Shown here piece after piece: positions 35,537 through 43,314 of a DNA stretch of 64,000 bases; position 1 is the first letter of the stretch; each line of letters begins with the position of its first letter. Location: positions 62,001 through 126,000 of the forward strand of contig CAZAGI010000013.1 in NCBI GenBank assembly GCA_964484765.1. The letters run 5' to 3'. The DNA comes from DSVQ01 sp964484765 (GTDB lineage Bacteria > Planctomycetota > Planctomycetia > Planctomycetales > Planctomycetaceae). Both the position numbers and the translations under genes were made by a program. The notes beneath the pieces were generated by a model. The model worked only from the letters and a program-made list of their open reading frames with translations. It made no database searches and was not told the DNA's origin.

Positions 35537-35717
35537 CGCTCACGAACTCCCGGACGATTTCCTCGTGAGTTTGGAACTGACCCGCGTCGAGCTCCTTCAG
35601 GCTGGCGTCGATTCGCTGGCGAACATAAACCGCGTGCATCACATCATCCCACGTGCAGTCTTCGGGAAGACGATCGATCAATTTCACGACGGCGGCTTTG
35701 ATACTCAAGTCGTCCAT
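35502..35717 (-). CDS. Antitoxin of the adjacent ParE/RelE toxin
   Basis: A 71-residue acidic, mostly helical protein that precedes the toxin and overlaps it by 35 bases. DDLSIKAAVVKLIDRLPEDCTWDDVMHAVYVRQRIDASLKELDAG resembles a family of planctomycete and cyanobacterial toxin partners with a DDVMYxIYVRxxIExGLxD-like core. No DNA-binding motif is evident by eye. The ATG at 35717 is preferred to one 45 bases upstream because it starts the conserved part. The antitoxin role is inferred from gene order and size. Confidence 0.82.
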   Translation of the reverse strand: MDDLSIKAAVVKLIDRLPEDCTWDDVMHAVYVRQRIDASLKELDAGQFQTHEEIVREFVSDESTLVAKSST

Positions 35718-35762
35718 GGCATGTGTCCAGTGGCGATATCGGATGGTCGGTCTATCGACCAT

Positions 35763-37148
35763 CTACAAGGAATGGCGACGAATGGAACTCCGATTTACGA
35801 CACCGTAATACACAACGCCCGCAGCAATCAAGCCGATCACGCCGAGTGTTTCTTTCCACTGCACGATCAGCAGTCGCGCGAAGACGAAGAAATAGATCCC
35901 GAAGAACAACAGCGGCGACCACGGATACCCCCACGTGCGGTAGGGGCGCTCGCGCTGCGGGTCACGGCGACGAAGAACGTACACGGCGGCGATCGTCAGA
36001 CTGTAAAACAGGATCCCCGCGCAGATCACGGCGTCTGTCAGACCGTCGAACGCGGCTTTCGGATTGTCCTTCCAGGCAAAAAAAACAACGATCAGCAACA
36101 CAGCCCATGCCGATTGCAGAATGATCGCGTTGGCGGGCGTTTCCCAGCGTGAATGAATGTGATGCACCCGCGCGGGCAGCAATCCGTCGCGGGCCATGGC
36201 GAGGTAGATCCGTGGACCGCAGATCATGTTCGAGTTTGTCGCGCCGAAGGTGGAGCACATCACTCCCAGGGCTGCAAGCTTTCCGCCGATGGGTCCGAAC
36301 AACCCGCGAAAGACGTCCGCCGCGATGGTTTTCGACGCCGCCGTTTCCTGCATCGACATGACATAGTGGTAACTGAGGTTCGCGCCGAGATACACCGCGA
36401 TCACGATGAGCATGCCCCACACCAGCGCCTTGGGAACATTTCGCTGCGGATCGCGAATATCTTCCGCAACCGGGGCCACGTTGATCCAGCCGTCAAACGG
36501 CCACATCACGGCCACAAGCGCAATCCCCGCCGCATTCCAAAAATTGCCGGATTCGGGTGTCGCGACCAGCGGCTGCATATGCGCGAGTTGCCCGTGCCCG
36601 AACAACCACGGCAAGGCGATAATCAGCCCCAGAAAACCGAGTTTGATCGCCGTAAAAATATTCTGCACATTCGCCCCCCAGCGCGTGCTGAGGACGTTGG
36701 AAATCGACAACCCCACAACAATGGAAATCGCGACGATCGCTTGTTGGATGTGCGTGAGCGACACGAGTTGATCGAGGTAGAGCGCGGTGGCACACGCCAG
36801 CGCGCCGATGGACGCGGTCCGGATCACGCAGAACTCAGTCCAGCCCCACAAAAACGCGGGGAGCAATCCGAAGGTTTCCCGCAGGTAGACATACGGTCCG
36901 CCGGCGTGTGGAAACATCGCTGCCAGTTCTGCCAATGCTAGCGCACCGAACAACGTTGCCACACCGACGACCACCCACACGCCGATGATCGCCAGGAACC
37001 CGTAGGGGGCCATCTGGACGTCGACGTTGGCAACTTTGAGAAAAATCCCCGACCCGATGATCGACCCGACAACGACAGCGGTTCCATCCGCGACTCCCAG
37101 CACGCGCGGCAACACGGCGGGACTCGTCGGCGGGGCAGCTTCACTCAT
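35763..37148 (-). CDS. APC family amino acid permease
   Basis: A 461-residue integral membrane transporter of the amino acid-polyamine-organocation superfamily, with about 12 hydrophobic helices. VADGTAVVVGSIIGSGIFLKVAN is the unwound first helix with the conserved GSGIF substrate motif, and MFPHAGGPYVYLRETFG is the typical second-third helix region of APC/LAT transporters. FDGWINVAPVAEDIRDPQRNVPKAL matches the conserved helix 6 and following loop. The start at 37148 (MSEAAPP) has a GAAGG SD with an 8-base gap. It lies downstream of a DUF1080 gene; the substrate is probably an amino acid but is not specified. Confidence 0.92.
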   Translation of the reverse strand: MSEAAPPTSPAVLPRVLGVADGTAVVVGSIIGSGIFLKVANVDVQMAPYGFLAIIGVWVVVGVATLFGALALAELAAMFPHAGGPYVYLRETFGLLPAFLWGWTEFCVIRTASIGALACATALYLDQLVSLTHIQQAIVAISIVVGLSISNVLSTRWGANVQNIFTAIKLGFLGLIIALPWLFGHGQLAHMQPLVATPESGNFWNAAGIALVAVMWPFDGWINVAPVAEDIRDPQRNVPKALVWGMLIVIAVYLGANLSYHYVMSMQETAASKTIAADVFRGLFGPIGGKLAALGVMCSTFGATNSNMICGPRIYLAMARDGLLPARVHHIHSRWETPANAIILQSAWAVLLIVVFFAWKDNPKAAFDGLTDAVICAGILFYSLTIAAVYVLRRRDPQRERPYRTWGYPWSPLLFFGIYFFVFARLLIVQWKETLGVIGLIAAGVVYYGVVNRSSIRRHSL

Positions 37149-37188
37149 CGACATGACCTTCAGCAAACCGACAGCGACCGCGGGACCG

Positions 37189-38517
37189 TTACGGCAACTC
37201 AACCAGTTTGATGTTGCGGAATTGCAGATTCGTCGTGGGATCATGTCCCTGCAAACTGAAATGCCCGGCTTCGAGGCGGAGCCCTTCCCGTGGGTTGTCA
37301 TTCGCCGCGCGGGTGTCGGTCCAGTCGACGACCGGGATGCCGTTCACCCAGGTCGTGAACTGCGGACCATCGGCAACCAGCGTGGCGGTGAACCATTCGC
37401 GATCGGATGAGACCACGCGCCGAGCGGCAATCCGGCGGAAGATCGCACCTGTGCCAAAGTCCGCCGGCTGATTACGATCGTTGTTCTTGATCCCCGATTG
37501 AATCTGAAACTCGTAACCATTCGAGGGGGCCTTTTCCGTTCCTGGTTGAGCACGGAAAAAGACGCCGCTGTTGAGTGCGTCGCCGTGAGTGATTGCGTCG
37601 AACTGCAGTACGAAGTTCGCCGCCGTTTTTTCCGATTCCAGAAAGCCGCGGCCGCCCGTCGCGCGGATCGTGCCGTCTTCCACTTCAAACTTTCCTTGTG
37701 AACCGGGCACCGTTTTCCAGCCGGTGAGTGACTGGCCATCGAACAGCGGAGTCAGGCCCAGAGGTCGCAGAAAGACGTTGCGAAATTCGACTTTGCCGCC
37801 GTTCATCTGCAAGCCGATGAAGCCGCTCGTCAACGCCTTTTCGCCATTGTCGTCATACGACAACACGGTTTTGCCATCGAACTGCACGGACACTTTCGGG
37901 CCGTCAACCAAAACGAAGAACGCATGCCATTCACCATCAGCGGTGACAGTTTCCGTGGGTTGCGCGCGCCCCACGAGGCTCGCGGATTTGAACTCAGGGT
38001 GCGAGTCGCAGATGTTGAGTTCATAGCAATCGGTCACGGGGCTTTTCGGTGTGAACGGCGTTCTCAGGAAGACGCCGCTGTTGCCGCCGCCAGCGAGTTT
38101 GAAGTCGCAGCGGAGTTCATAATTCGCCCAGCGCGTGGTGGAAACGAGCAAGCCTTTGGCATCGCCGTCGGCCACAATCACACCGTTCTCGACGCGCCAA
38201 TTCGTGTCGCTGTTCGGCTTCCATCCGAACAATGTGAATCCATCAAAAAGCCGCAGCCAGCCCTGTGAAATCTCTGCGACGGTTAATTGGTTGTGACCAT
38301 CTTCGGGCGGCTGTTCCATCGCCGGGGTCGCGGAATCGGCTGCGTTGAGCGTTGCCGTCGAAACTGCCGTCGTTTCGACGGGTACCGACGTCACGGGAGT
38401 GTCCGCCTTGGCCGGTGGGCTGACCGGCACTCCCGATGGCGTTTTCGCGGGTTCACCGCCGCAACCCAGCAGTCCAACCAGAACGGCAACACACCAGCGT
38501 TGATGATGTTTGAACAT
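37189..38517 (-). CDS. Lipoprotein with two DUF1080 (3-keto-disaccharide hydrolase) domains
   Basis: A 442-residue secreted lipoprotein. The signal ends in a lipobox (VAVLVGLLGCGGE), so the mature protein is anchored by Cys 20. Two DUF1080 jelly-roll domains follow: the first has LRLFDGFTLFGWKP and GGGNSGVFLRTP, the second PLFDGQSLTGWKTV and NSGVFFRAQPG. Both have the usual FDGxxLxGW start. Some DUF1080 proteins are reported to act on 3-keto sugars, and many are carbohydrate-related in planctomycetes. The ATG at 38517 gives a standard signal peptide and has a GGAAG SD. It may be transcribed with the APC permease downstream, which starts 40 bases on. Confidence 0.92.
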   Translation of the reverse strand: MFKHHQRWCVAVLVGLLGCGGEPAKTPSGVPVSPPAKADTPVTSVPVETTAVSTATLNAADSATPAMEQPPEDGHNQLTVAEISQGWLRLFDGFTLFGWKPNSDTNWRVENGVIVADGDAKGLLVSTTRWANYELRCDFKLAGGGNSGVFLRTPFTPKSPVTDCYELNICDSHPEFKSASLVGRAQPTETVTADGEWHAFFVLVDGPKVSVQFDGKTVLSYDDNGEKALTSGFIGLQMNGGKVEFRNVFLRPLGLTPLFDGQSLTGWKTVPGSQGKFEVEDGTIRATGGRGFLESEKTAANFVLQFDAITHGDALNSGVFFRAQPGTEKAPSNGYEFQIQSGIKNNDRNQPADFGTGAIFRRIAARRVVSSDREWFTATLVADGPQFTTWVNGIPVVDWTDTRAANDNPREGLRLEAGHFSLQGHDPTTNLQFRNIKLVELP

Positions 38518-38604
38518 GACGGCGCTTCCGGCTTCGTTTTCCCCAATCCCCATCGGCACACACTGTGCACCGGTTCGAAGCCAAGAGCAAGCGCAGAGCA
38601 GCGG

Positions 38605-39804
38605 TCAGGCTACTTCCCCCGCACCTGTTGCCAGTGCGATTGCCACCCGGCAACCGTCGAGATAACTCGGAATGTGCAACCATTCGTGGACGGTGTGAAT
38701 CGCGTTCTGGCCGCATCCAAGCGTCACGGTCGGCAACCCGTGCGCCACCATCCAATTGGCATCGAGACCGCCGTTGCTGATGCGCAAACTCGACGTCAAT
38801 CCCGCCGCCTGCACGGCCGCTCGGGCACTTTGCACGACGGGAGCATCCGTTGGGAGGCGAAACGACTCGTACTTCAATTCTGCCGAAAAATCGACTCGTC
38901 CCGTTTTGCCGTCCGCGGATTTGATCGATTTGACGGCCTTCTGGAAGGCTCGTTCGTAAGCAGAGACAATCTTTTGGCGAAAGACCGGATCGTGGCTCCG
39001 TGCTTCGGCCTTAATCGTCACGCACGGTGTGACCACGTTTGTCGCTTCACCGCCGTGAAGGATACCGACATTGCTGGTCCCGGAATGTTTTCCCTTCTGA
39101 ATCAGCCCGTGCCAGCCGTTGGCTTGCAGATCGGCGATCGCTGCCGCCGCGATGGCAATCGCACTCACCCCGAGTTCTGGATGGACTCCGGCATGACTGG
39201 CGTGGCCATGAATCGTGATCTCCATGGCATAATCACCCGTTGCGCCGATGCAGATTTCCTCGGGTTTGCCGCCGTCGAAGTTGAAGCACAGCGAGGGTTT
39301 ACCGAGTTTGGGGGCCGAGGCATAGCGCGCCCCGTAGAGACCGATTTCTTCCTGGACGCAGAAGAAAAGCGTTAACGGAAAATGCGGCAGCTGATGCCGC
39401 AGGATTTCGCGGACGGCACTCAAGATCACGCCGACGCCAGCCCGGTCATCGCCACCGAGTCCCGTCGCCGCATTGCGCGAGACGATGCGGTCCCCTTTCA
39501 CGACAGGGTCGGCTCCGGCACAAATTGGAACCGTGTCGACGTGGGCCATCAGCAAGCGTCGCGGACCGCGTTTCGTGCCCGGCAGTTTGACGATGAGATT
39601 GCCCACCTCGCCACCGCCGGGGATGCGTTTGTGAGCCGTGTCTAATTGGATTGCCGCCTCGGGAAGGCCCATCGCGAGCAATTCGTCTCGAATGACGGTT
39701 TGAATGCGACCCTCTTCGCGGCTGCGTCCCGGAACCGCCAGCAGACGCAGCATCAACTCGAGAGCCGCCGATTCATTCACCATCGGAGCAATCGCCAACG
39801 ACAT
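38605..39804 (-). CDS. M20/M42-type metallopeptidase (peptidase T-like)
   Basis: A roughly 400-residue cytoplasmic zinc peptidase. LLMAHVDTVP gives the first metal His and catalytic Asp, GLGGDDRAGVGVI the bridging Asp, CVQEEIGLYGA the Glu pair, FNFDGG the next ligand, and THTVHEW-like TVHEWLHIPS the last His. ITIHGHASHAGVHPELGVSAI is the dimerisation/lid domain start. The pattern is closer to peptidase T-like M20 proteins than to M42. The start is uncertain: ATGs at 39816 and 39804 are both possible and none has a clear SD. It overlaps nothing and ends about 90 bases before the DUF1080 lipoprotein gene. Confidence 0.9.
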   Translation of the reverse strand: MSLAIAPMVNESAALELMLRLLAVPGRSREEGRIQTVIRDELLAMGLPEAAIQLDTAHKRIPGGGEVGNLIVKLPGTKRGPRRLLMAHVDTVPICAGADPVVKGDRIVSRNAATGLGGDDRAGVGVILSAVREILRHQLPHFPLTLFFCVQEEIGLYGARYASAPKLGKPSLCFNFDGGKPEEICIGATGDYAMEITIHGHASHAGVHPELGVSAIAIAAAAIADLQANGWHGLIQKGKHSGTSNVGILHGGEATNVVTPCVTIKAEARSHDPVFRQKIVSAYERAFQKAVKSIKSADGKTGRVDFSAELKYESFRLPTDAPVVQSARAAVQAAGLTSSLRISNGGLDANWMVAHGLPTVTLGCGQNAIHTVHEWLHIPSYLDGCRVAIALATGAGEVA

Positions 39805-39860
39805 GGGCCTGTTCATCCACGATTGAGACAACGGCAAGCGAACGGACCACGCACGCGGCT

Positions 39861-40283
39861 TCACCGCCGAGTGGTGCTCACCGATCGCAGGCGATAGGTG
39901 CCTGTGCTTTCATCATGATAGACATCTTTGGTGTTGTATAAGCACTGATACAACACGTTGCGAAAGTTATTACTCTCGGTGCGATAACCCGCCGCAAGCA
40001 CTTTCGTAGCCAGATCGGTCAATTTCATCCCGCGTTTCGATTTCGCCAGGATTTCGAGTACATATTCCCGGAGCGATTTTTCGTTGGCCAACTTGCCGCG
40101 GGCTGAAGCCGAATAGGCATTTCCCGCTCGGTTTCCTTGTAATTCAGCGATTTCCTGATCAATTAATGCCAGTTGCGTTTGTAATTCTGCCTTGCGATGC
40201 AGCAACCCCTCGAGTTGTTGTTTGCGGCCTAACAGGATCTTTTCTAGTTCTGCAACCGAAATGTTCGCGGGCAATGTCCCCAT
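39861..40283 (-). CDS. Coiled-coil/winged-helix small protein
   Basis: A 140-residue protein. Residues about 10-50 form a coiled coil (VAELEKILLGRKQQLEGLL, then AELQTQLALIDQEIAEL). The C-terminal half (LREYVLEILAKSKRGMKLTDLA, then TKVLAAGYRTESNNF and a YHDESTGTYRLR strand) looks like a winged-helix domain with a beta wing. Similar small proteins are frequent in planctomycetes and may bind DNA. The gene is noticeably less GC-rich than its neighbours. Its ATG at 40283 has no clear SD. It ends 57 bases upstream of the M20 peptidase start. The function is unknown. Confidence 0.75.
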   Translation of the reverse strand: MGTLPANISVAELEKILLGRKQQLEGLLHRKAELQTQLALIDQEIAELQGNRAGNAYSASARGKLANEKSLREYVLEILAKSKRGMKLTDLATKVLAAGYRTESNNFRNVLYQCLYNTKDVYHDESTGTYRLRSVSTTRR

Positions 40284-40478
40284 GTCTAGAATCTGCCTTA
40301 GAAAGCACCACCAAAGAAATGTTCAAAGATCGGAATGGAGGAAAACTCCGTAAGAGAATTCGCCAAGGGTAGCAATGGTGACCGCTCATTTCAAACCTTT
40401 GTATCTACATTAGCGATGGCGGCAGCACTTCAGGGACCCGCGGAACCGGTATTCACTGCGCGTGGAAACTCAGATATT

Positions 40479-40514
40479 GGCAAAACAAGTGTTCTTGCGA
40501 ACACTTGTTTTGCC
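40479..40514 (-). terminator. Perfect 16-bp stem-loop after the LptF/LptG gene
   Basis: Arms 40479-40494 and 40499-40514 are exact inverted copies (16 bases) around a 4-base loop. It lies 25 bases beyond the stop of the minus-strand permease gene. An A-run in one arm pairs with a T-run in the other, so either strand reads as a stem ending in GTTTTGCC. The usual T-tract after the stem is missing, so termination is likely but not certain. Confidence 0.65.
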
Positions 40515-40538
40515 GAGGTTGTGCAGCGGGTTTGCGGA

Positions 40539-41717
40539 TTAGTTCTGCGTGACTTTACGAATGAAGCCCGTGGCAACCACGAAGAGCACAATATTGGAGG
40601 TCCACACAGCCCAGATGGGATCCAGCTGCCCGGATTTCGAGAGATTGACCGTCATCATCGAAATGGGGTAGTAGACCGCCAGAATCGGCAGAAAGCAGAA
40701 GAGGAAGCTCGTGAGAAATTCCTTCCGCGCCATCCAGATGGCAAAGGGGCTTCCCAGCAACACGAAGAAGAAGCAACTGCACGAGGTCGCATAACGGTTG
40801 TGGAGTTCCGCCCGGAGTTTGCGGTGATCTTCGATGGCAATCAGCTCTTCCAGCCGATTGGCTTTCTTGGAGGACTCTGCCAACCGTGAAAAGTCGCCCG
40901 TACTCAATGAAAATCCCGCTTCGAGAAGCCGTCGGTCGCGGAACTCAGCCAGGTTGCTCACCGCCTTTTCGAGTTCGGTTTCAATCTCGCGGATTCGTAT
41001 CCGCTGCGGATGCAAACGCTGGCCGCGACTCGGCATCGGGAATTCTTTGTCTTCCTGCTCGAAACTGATCCGCGCGTTGCCGGGCACGTCGACATAACCA
41101 CGTTTCATCCGCAAGATGACTTGCTGGCGCTGGAGATCAAAATCGAGGCGGGCTTCCCGAGCCTGAATGGTGACGGCGTTCGCATCTTTGGGGGCAAACC
41201 GAAAAATGGGAGAAATGAGCGTGCGGTCTTGCACCGATTGCACCGTAATGGTGATCCCGCGATCCTTCAAATGGATTTGATTTTGGGTCCGCAATTGGTC
41301 CAGAAAGATCTGCTCGGTGGCGAGGACGGCAATTCGCTCGATGTTCGCAAACGACCAGGGAATGACCTGATCCAACAGGAGCAGCGAGAGGACGCTCAGC
41401 ATCGCACCCAGAAACAGAGACGGCCACATCAATGTGGAAATCGGAATACCGGCCGCTTTGGCTGCGATGATCTCCCGATCACCGGCCATTCGGCCATACA
41501 CCACGCAAACGGTCAGCAAGAGCGTCGCGGGGATCGTGAACGGGAGAATGCTGGGGACAATGAACGGCAGAATCTCAATGGCTTGTGCCGGACTGAGACC
41601 TCTCTCGCGCATTTGTCCAAAGGCGCCGACAAAAACGAGCAGGCAAGTAATCACGATGAGCATCATCGCGAAGACCCGCGCCAGCTGAAAAAAGATATAC
41701 TGTTCGAGCGATCTCAT
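40539..41717 (-). CDS. LptF/LptG (YjgP/YjgQ) family permease
   Basis: A 392-residue membrane protein of the lipopolysaccharide export permease family. Three N-terminal helices (QLARVFAMMLIVITCLLVFVG, then IVPSILPFTIPATLLLTVCVVY, then ISTLMWPSLFLGAMLSVLS) are followed by a large periplasmic beta domain (about 155-300) and three C-terminal helices (SCSCFFFVLLGSPFAIWM, FLFCFLPILAVYYPISM, IWAVWTSNIVLFVVATGF). RMAGDREIIAAKAAGIPI is the conserved cytoplasmic loop. The start at 41717 (MRSLEQYIFFQLA) fits family N-termini; earlier ATGs exist. It would act with LptB and a partner permease. No lpt partner is in the window. Confidence 0.9.
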   Translation of the reverse strand: MRSLEQYIFFQLARVFAMMLIVITCLLVFVGAFGQMRERGLSPAQAIEILPFIVPSILPFTIPATLLLTVCVVYGRMAGDREIIAAKAAGIPISTLMWPSLFLGAMLSVLSLLLLDQVIPWSFANIERIAVLATEQIFLDQLRTQNQIHLKDRGITITVQSVQDRTLISPIFRFAPKDANAVTIQAREARLDFDLQRQQVILRMKRGYVDVPGNARISFEQEDKEFPMPSRGQRLHPQRIRIREIETELEKAVSNLAEFRDRRLLEAGFSLSTGDFSRLAESSKKANRLEELIAIEDHRKLRAELHNRYATSCSCFFFVLLGSPFAIWMARKEFLTSFLFCFLPILAVYYPISMMTVNLSKSGQLDPIWAVWTSNIVLFVVATGFIRKVTQN

Positions 41718-42078
41718 GCGACGATCGGTTCCGGAGCCTCTCGAATCGGGAAAGTCCCAAGTCGTGGTTTGATAGAGCGTTACGCTCATCAGGTCAAGAC
41801 TGATTTTGCTCGGACCCGCCTGCTGGTCTCTCTGCAAAGGTTTTGGTGGAAAACACTTGCAGCGATGGCTCTGAGTCACGTTGCTTTTGGGAAAACCGTT
41901 GGACGGCCTCCCGCCGTCAGGGTCTTCGCGGCTGGTGCAACTGCGCTCGTTTCTGAGAGAACCCCCGTTTCGCGCCTTCAGCCATGCAGACCATGAGCTG
42001 CCGTCGCCGAAACTTCCATGTGGTTCCCCGCGCTGGAATTCAAATCAGTTTCTCATGGCAGAACGAGGTGGAGCGCCG

Positions 42079-42285
42079 ATGTTGATCGCAAATCTTCTTC
42101 AGTCTGCCGGCGATGATCAGGTCGCCATTGTCGGTGGCCTGGCCGCGATGTTTGTCGCCGGCGGAGTGATGTACTTCAGCTATTTCCTGGGTCCGGAAGC
42201 ACGAAAACAGCGGGCAGCTCAGCGGAATCGCGCGATTCGCCCATTGTCCGAGAAAACCGTTGTGGTTCGCGACCGGGCGGCGTGA
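42079..42285 (+). CDS. Small single-pass membrane protein
   Basis: A 68-residue protein with one hydrophobic span (VAIVGGLAAMFVAGGVMYFSYFLG) flanked by a short polar N-terminus and a basic C-terminal tail (EARKQRAAQRNRAIRP). The ATG at 42079 follows a GAGGTGGAG SD. Its stop is overlapped by a possible GTG of the next gene, an Hpt protein. The family is not recognised. Confidence 0.65.
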   Translation: MLIANLLQSAGDDQVAIVGGLAAMFVAGGVMYFSYFLGPEARKQRAAQRNRAIRPLSEKTVVVRDRAA

Positions 42286-42341
42286 TCCCGCTCAGGATCT
42301 ACACTTACAGCGGATCACACCAACTCCGCAAAGGCGCTCCG

Positions 42342-42650
42342 GTGAACGCGACCCCTTTATTATCGCGATTTCATGACGATCCAGACTTCCGGGAATTACT
42401 GGAAGAGTTCGTCCTGGGAACGGCCGACCGGGCCTCGGCGCTCTCCGTGGCGTATGCCTCGGGGCAATGGGATGAAGTCCGGCGGCAGGCGCACCAGATT
42501 AAGGGGGCCGGTGGCGGTTACGGTTACGACTCCCTCTCGGAAGTCGCGGCAGATCTTGAGCAGGCCTGTCGCAGTGAGAGTTTGAATCCCGACACGATCG
42601 CCAACGCACTGGAGCGCGTCCTCGATCATCTCCAGCGCGTGGTGGTGTAA
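42342..42650 (+). CDS. Hpt (histidine phosphotransfer) domain protein
   Basis: A 102-residue helical protein with the Hpt signature RRQAHQIKGAGGGYGYDSL, where the His is the expected phosphoacceptor. Preceding helices (DPDFRELLEEFVLGTADRA, then ASALSVAYASGQWDEV) and the following helix (VAADLEQACRS) complete the four-helix bundle. It would relay phosphate between response-regulator domains in a multistep phosphorelay. No kinase or receiver gene is near. The GTG at 42342 has an AAAGG SD seven bases upstream; an alternative GTG at 42282 overlaps the previous stop. Confidence 0.85.
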   Translation: MNATPLLSRFHDDPDFRELLEEFVLGTADRASALSVAYASGQWDEVRRQAHQIKGAGGGYGYDSLSEVAADLEQACRSESLNPDTIANALERVLDHLQRVVV

Positions 42651-42782
42651 GTCCGCCGCGATGATTCCGCCGACAGGGGATTGCAAAGAGTCTTCCTGCC
42701 TGCCACGATAGCTTCTACGCTTTTTCCACCGATTTCGATGTTGTGTACGGCTGGCCGATCGTCGAGCCCAAGGAATTGACCG

Positions 42783-43277
42783 ATGTCCAAAACCGCCCGG
42801 TATGTCAGCACTTTGGGACTGATTGCCTTCGGATTCGTCCTCGGCCGTGTAGACACGACATCGACGTGGAATTTGCTGCGCGCCCAGGACGCGGAGAAAA
42901 CCGGGCCATCGGAAGAAACAACGAAAAAAATCCAGCTCGCCAACGACGCATTGAAGGCCGCTACCGAATCGCTGAAGAACGAGTCGCTATACACCTCGGC
43001 CACAAAATCCACCAATGTTTTTGGCGTGTTATCCGGTGGACTGAATGCCGTGGATGATCTCGAAAGCGGGCGCGGTGTGGATCCCGAAACTTTCGCGGCT
43101 CTGTACGCCGATGATGCCACGGAAGACGTGAAGCTGCACCTCGGCAAAGACGAAGATGGACGCCTGACCTACAAGAATAAGGTCGTGCGGATCTATCCGA
43201 TCTCGCGGTTGAAGAAGGCGTATACACAACGCGCCATTGTCACCGGTGAGATGAAAGCCCCTCCCACTGCTCCCTGA
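42783..43277 (+). CDS. Secreted or membrane-anchored hypothetical protein
   Basis: A 164-residue protein with an N-terminal hydrophobic segment (TARYVSTLGLIAFGFVLG) that could be an uncleaved anchor or signal. The rest is polar: a helical region (TTKKIQLANDALKAATESLKNE), then GVLSGGLNAVDDLESGRGVDPETFAALYADDA and a beta-rich end with KVVRIYPISRLKKAYTQRA. I do not recognise the family. It starts 6 bases after a short purine-rich stretch and is convergent with the next gene. Confidence 0.75.
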   Translation: MSKTARYVSTLGLIAFGFVLGRVDTTSTWNLLRAQDAEKTGPSEETTKKIQLANDALKAATESLKNESLYTSATKSTNVFGVLSGGLNAVDDLESGRGVDPETFAALYADDATEDVKLHLGKDEDGRLTYKNKVVRIYPISRLKKAYTQRAIVTGEMKAPPTAP

Positions 43278-43314
43278 TTCGCGGGGCGATAGCGGCACAC
43301 ATCGCGGTTGGCGT

